A stretch of 64,000 nucleotides of DNA from Pseudomonas alkylphenolica (lineage in GTDB: Bacteria; Pseudomonadota; Gammaproteobacteria; Pseudomonadales; Pseudomonadaceae). Within the stretch, counting starts at the first letter, position 1. Every line of letters begins with the position of its first letter. Below the pieces are notes generated by a model. The model ran no database searches and was not told where the DNA came from. It saw only the letters and a list, made by a program, of their open reading frames with translations. Location of the stretch: the NCBI RefSeq assembly GCF_016009175.1, contig NZ_JADUCM010000023.1:30411-94410 (forward strand), in the 5' to 3' direction. Below, in pieces: positions 60,984 through 64,000 of the stretch. Made by a program: the position numbers and the translations under genes.

Positions 60984-61698
60984 TCCAGCCCTTGCGTGCG
61001 CGGGCCTGCTCGCGCTGCGCAAGAATGGTCGCCTTGACCTGCTGCAAGGGGCCGCTGATGAGTATTTCGTCAGCCATGCCCAGGTAGGCACCCCAGTAAA
61101 TCCACAGGTCTGCTTCGTCGCGTTCGGCAAAGGCACAGTGACGGTCGAGCATCACCACCAGGTTGTCGACCTGCTTATGCTGCGCCAGGCGCCGCCCGGG
61201 CAACAGCGTCAACGGCTCACCAATGCGGTTCAACGCAATACGATGACGGGCCGCCAGCGCCTGCACGCTGCTGATGCCGGGAATCACCTCAAGCTCAAGC
61301 GCAAGGCCCTGTGCCTGGACCTGTTCGAGAATGCGCAAGGTGCTGTCATACAGCGTCGGGTCACCCCATAGCAGGAAGGCGCCGCACTCGCCCTCGCCCA
61401 GTTCGCTTTCCAGCAACCGCGCATAGAGTGCCGCCCGTTGTTGGTGCCACGCCTGCACGGCGCCAATATAGTCGTGGGCGTCGCTGTCACGCTGCGGGTC
61501 ATGGACCTGCACCACGCGGTAGCCGGGCCGGGTGATGTAACGCTCGAGGATGTCTTGACGAAGTTGCAGCAGTTCGCCCTTGGGTTCGCCCTTGTCGAGC
61601 ACAAAGAACACCTGGGCGCGGTTCAACGCGTCAACGGCTTCATAGGTGATCTGGCGCGGATTGCCCGGCCCGATTCCGATCAGCAACAGCTGTTTCAT
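60949..61698 (-). CDS. cobF: Precorrin-6A synthase (deacetylating)
   Basis: A 249-residue SAM-dependent methyltransferase of the cobalamin type: GIGPGNPRQIT near the N-terminus, and LLWGDPTLYDSTLRIL and VIPGISSVQALAAR in the two halves. Length and motifs match CobF, which methylates precorrin-5 at C-1 with loss of acetate in the aerobic pathway. No other cob gene is in the window. Start at 61698 gives the usual MKQLLLIGIG; ribosome site is weak. Confidence 0.9.
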   Translation of the reverse strand: MKQLLLIGIGPGNPRQITYEAVDALNRAQVFFVLDKGEPKGELLQLRQDILERYITRPGYRVVQVHDPQRDSDAHDYIGAVQAWHQQRAALYARLLESELGEGECGAFLLWGDPTLYDSTLRILEQVQAQGLALELEVIPGISSVQALAARHRIALNRIGEPLTLLPGRRLAQHKQVDNLVVMLDRHCAFAERDEADLWIYWGAYLGMADEILISGPLQQVKATILAQREQARARKGWIMDTYLLRRPL

Positions 61699-61767
61699 TG
61701 CAGTGCATTCCAAGGGTCGGCCAGCCGACATAATCGACCGACCGAGCAGCACTGACAATGTTGCAAC

Positions 61768-63057
61768 TTACCAGATCGAAAAGTTGTAGCTGACGATCAC
61801 CCGGGTTTCGTCCATGTCGCGGGCATACTTCTCATAGTTGCTGCGGAATGTGGAGTTACGCAGGCGCACACTGACATCCTTGAACGTGCCACTTTGCACC
61901 TGATACTTGAGCTCGGTATCGCGCTCCCACTCCTTACCCTCGTCCAGGCTGCCCGGCACCTTGATGTGGTCACCATTGATGTAGCGGGTAAAGAAACTCA
62001 GGCCCGGCACGCCCAGTGCTTTGAAGTCGTAGTCGTAGCGCAGCTGCCAGGAACGCTCCTGCGCGGCGGCAAAGTCGTTGACCTGGGCATAGTTGACCAG
62101 GTACGGATTGCTGCCGTCGAGGTACGGCATGGCATTCTCGCCGTACATGCGCTGCCAGCCGGCACTGACTTTGTGCCCGCCCAGGCTGTAACCGAGCATG
62201 CCGCTGAACGCCCGGTGATCAATATCACCGGCCCGGGCATTACCAATGTCATCACTCTTGATCAGACGCAGGTCTGCCGACAGCTTACCGACACTCAGCG
62301 GCTGGCTGGCCAGGACCCCGAAGTAGTGCTGACGGTAGATATTCTCGAGTTTGGCCACCTGGTACTGAGCGCTGAGTCGATCATTGAAGGTGTAATCGAC
62401 ACCCGCCATATCGAAATGATCGGCGGTGATATCACAGGCGTATCGCTTGTTCTTGCAATGCACGCGAATGTCCTGACGGTCCGTGGAGTCACGGGCGGTG
62501 TACTTGTCCAGGCGGGCAATGCTGAATTTGAGGTTGCTGATTTCTTCTGACGTGAGCAGCGCGCCATGGAACTGGGTGGGCAACAGGCGGCCGTCGTTGT
62601 ATTTGAGCAGCGGCATATCCGGCAACAACGAACCGTACTTGAGCACGGTGCGCGAGTAACGCATCTTCCCGGTCACGCCCAGTTTGGCGTATTGATCTTC
62701 AGAGTGACGCGGGTCATGACCGCTGGAAGGCAACAGTCCACTATTGCTATCCGCAGGGCTCGAGTCGAGTTTGATCCCGAGCATGCCCAACGCATCGACA
62801 CCAAAGCCAACAGGGCCCTGGGTGTAACCGGACTGCACATTGAGAATGAAGCCTTGGGCCCACTCTTCGCGCTTTGAAGCGCCTTGGCTGGAACTGGAAT
62901 GCCCATCGCGAAAGTCACGATTGAAATAGACATTGCGCGCTTCGAGTTTGGCACTGCTGTCTTCAAGAAAACCTGCAGCCTGAGTCGAAGACGCAGCCAA
63001 CATCGCAAGCAGGCCGATACGGCCACGCCCGGACGCGAGAGGAAATGGGGCAAACAT
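61768..63057 (-). CDS. OprD-family outer-membrane porin
   Basis: A 429-residue porin. Signal peptide with cleavage near SSTQAAGF, then FLEDSSAKLEARNVYFNRDF and many barrel strands (for example ERSWQLRYDYDFKALGVPGL, the OprD hallmark). The C-terminus ends in Trp, an aromatic residue as needed for assembly. OprD members carry specific carboxylates or amino acids; substrate unknown. The ribosome site is weak. Confidence 0.9.
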   Translation of the reverse strand: MFAPFPLASGRGRIGLLAMLAASSTQAAGFLEDSSAKLEARNVYFNRDFRDGHSSSSQGASKREEWAQGFILNVQSGYTQGPVGFGVDALGMLGIKLDSSPADSNSGLLPSSGHDPRHSEDQYAKLGVTGKMRYSRTVLKYGSLLPDMPLLKYNDGRLLPTQFHGALLTSEEISNLKFSIARLDKYTARDSTDRQDIRVHCKNKRYACDITADHFDMAGVDYTFNDRLSAQYQVAKLENIYRQHYFGVLASQPLSVGKLSADLRLIKSDDIGNARAGDIDHRAFSGMLGYSLGGHKVSAGWQRMYGENAMPYLDGSNPYLVNYAQVNDFAAAQERSWQLRYDYDFKALGVPGLSFFTRYINGDHIKVPGSLDEGKEWERDTELKYQVQSGTFKDVSVRLRNSTFRSNYEKYARDMDETRVIVSYNFSIW

Positions 63058-63421
63058 GGGAAGCACTATCCAAAAGAGTGGCAAAAACAGCCGCCCGCCA
63101 TCCAGGCTGCGGCAATACACCCAGCGCCAACGCGACTGGATGCTGATCTGAAATTATCTCGCAACCGCTCTGGCACGGGACATTGGACTTTTGTCTAAGG
63201 CACCGCCGAGGCACCCGACTAGTTGTTTTGTATTAACGCTCAAATAAGTAAGAAAGTTCCGTTACAGGCAAGTTAAAAGTTAAATGTTTACCCATCGCCG
63301 GGTGACTACTACACTATTTATTAGTGCGATGTTGTGCCCAACCCAGTGGCGGCTGCGTTATTCAGGTAACTCCTTGTTTCTACGCATACCGGGCCACTGC
63401 AGACATAAAGGAGTGATGACA
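63058..63421. other. AT-rich divergent region upstream of the MvaU-like gene
   Basis: About 364 bp with no supported gene. The middle part (about 63218-63315) is clearly AT-rich compared with the core. H-NS-family genes are often autoregulated through such stretches. The last bases hold AAGGAG for the next gene. Confidence 0.4.
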
Positions 63422-63781
63422 GTGTCCAGACTTGCAGAGTTTCGTGCTGCCGAAAAAGCGCTTCAGGAACAAATGGCGCAACTCGAGGCGCTGAAAAAGG
63501 ATGCCGGCCTAAAGCGCGAAATCGAGTTCGAGCGCAAACTTGTCGAGCTGATGAACAGCTACGACAAGAACCTGCGCGATATCATCGCCATCCTCGACCC
63601 CAAAGCGTCGGCAAAAGGAGTGGCTACGGCCCCCAAAACCCGTCGTGCACGCGTGGTCAAAGTGTATGAAAACCCGCACACCGGCGAGCGCATCGAAACC
63701 AAGGGCGGCAACCACCGTGGCCTCAAGGCCTGGAAGGAGCAGTACGGCGCCAAGACTGTCGACGGCTGGTTGCGTACGTGA
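63422..63781 (+). CDS. H-NS-family nucleoid protein, MvaU/TurB-like
   Basis: A 119-residue MvaT-family protein. The N-terminal coiled coil reads LAEFRAAEKALQEQMAQLEA, with RDIIAILDPKA in the middle, and the DNA-binding domain has KTRRARVVKVYENPHTGERI and KGGNHRGLKAWKEQYG. It silences AT-rich, horizontally acquired DNA in Pseudomonas. The start is set at GTG 63422, not ATG 63416: AAGGAG is two bases from the ATG and eight from the GTG, and the shorter form matches the family N-terminus. Confidence 0.9.
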   Translation: MSRLAEFRAAEKALQEQMAQLEALKKDAGLKREIEFERKLVELMNSYDKNLRDIIAILDPKASAKGVATAPKTRRARVVKVYENPHTGERIETKGGNHRGLKAWKEQYGAKTVDGWLRT

Positions 63782-63852
63782 GGGTATTCTTCACACTTTT
63801 TTCACATCGACACGGTCAGGATCAAGACTGCTAACGGACTAGCGCCCCATAG

Positions 63853-63905
63853 GCCCGCCTCGGCGGGCATCTAATTCGTGCGCCCCCCCCTTTTCAGGGG
63901 GGGGG
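63853..63905. terminator. Two tandem hairpins after the MvaU-like gene
   Basis: The first is GCCCGCC/GGCGGGC at 63853-63868 with a two-base loop. The second, at 63883-63905, pairs a run of eight C with a run of nine G around TTTTCA. The two together probably form the transcription terminator of the gene. The long homopolymers are prone to sequencing or assembly error. Confidence 0.6.
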
Positions 63906-64000
63906 CCATACAGTTTGGGCAAGCCTTGAGTTGCGGTAGATAAGACCCAGTATTCTTTTCAGGGCCTTTCTGTTTGCCCCCACTCGCAGCCGACGGGCCA
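63906..64000. other. Right edge of window
   Basis: 95 bp with no supported gene; any gene here is cut by the window end. Confidence 0.3.

Noticed and set aside
59646..61136. 496-codon open frame on the minus strand over the glycosyltransferase gene
   Set aside because: The plus-strand gene has a clear GT-B fold; the minus frame is rich in His, Gly and Gln with no domain.
1..64000. CRISPR array, tRNA or rRNA genes
   Set aside because: No evenly spaced direct repeats and no cloverleaf-like or rRNA sequence were recognised. A proper search (tRNAscan-SE, CRISPR finder) would be decisive.

Overview
The window looks like a Pseudomonas chromosome, most likely P. putida/P. fluorescens group. The markers are two OprD-family porins, an MvaT/MvaU-type H-NS protein, aerobic cobalamin gene cobF, a CSS-motif/EAL protein and a DUF1652 gene. 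No rRNA, tRNA or CRISPR array was seen. All calls come from reading the sequence; no database search was run.

Bases 1-15640 are an accessory defence island, visibly more AT-rich than the rest. It opens with a TIGR04141/DUF6119-like protein (169-1884). Next is a tightly overlapping four-gene operon for a condensin-like complex: an SMC/MksB-like ATPase, an MksE-like protein, an MksF/kleisin-like protein and a small Toprim protein of JetD/MksG type. This is the part list of a Wadjet/MksBEFG plasmid-defence system, but in the order C-B-A-D instead of the usual A-B-C-D and with an unusual first gene. A convergent PD-(D/E)XK nuclease-like gene follows, then a broken small gene, then a Gabija-like pair (OLD-type ATPase/Toprim nuclease plus UvrD-like helicase). 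The right edge carries fragments of IS66 and IS5 family transposases and about 400 bp with no gene.

Bases 15644-32110 are mostly metabolic. They hold a VOC protein and a probable scavenging operon (secreted M20 peptidase, OprD porin, MHS-type MFS transporter, cytoplasmic M20 peptidase) under a divergent LysR. These are followed by a zinc alcohol dehydrogenase, small hypothetical genes, AlkA, two YcaC-like hydrolases, a pirin with divergent LysR, an alpha/beta hydrolase with a LysE exporter, and an HCCA-isomerase-like protein with an SDR.

Bases 32201-43464 carry a TetR divergent from the SDR, a secreted metallopeptidase-like protein, a methyltransferase, a TPR protein, a yeast-type cytosine deaminase, a DJ-1/Hsp31-like protein and an orphan CSS sensor. 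Then come hpd, a CSS-EAL phosphodiesterase, an EamA transporter and a TerC-CBS membrane protein.

Bases 43783-51387 contain a LysE exporter, an AraC and XRE-cupin regulator pair with a clear palindromic operator, a class II aldolase plus DapA-like lyase, and an AraC-controlled thiolase/3-hydroxyacyl-CoA dehydrogenase/TetR operon. Bases 51414-59597 hold a DUF2235 Tle-like lipase and a signalling cluster (hybrid kinase with three receivers, CheR, CheB, receiver-kinase, and a divergent single-domain receiver). The end carries a glycosyltransferase, cobF, a second OprD porin and the MvaU-like protein.
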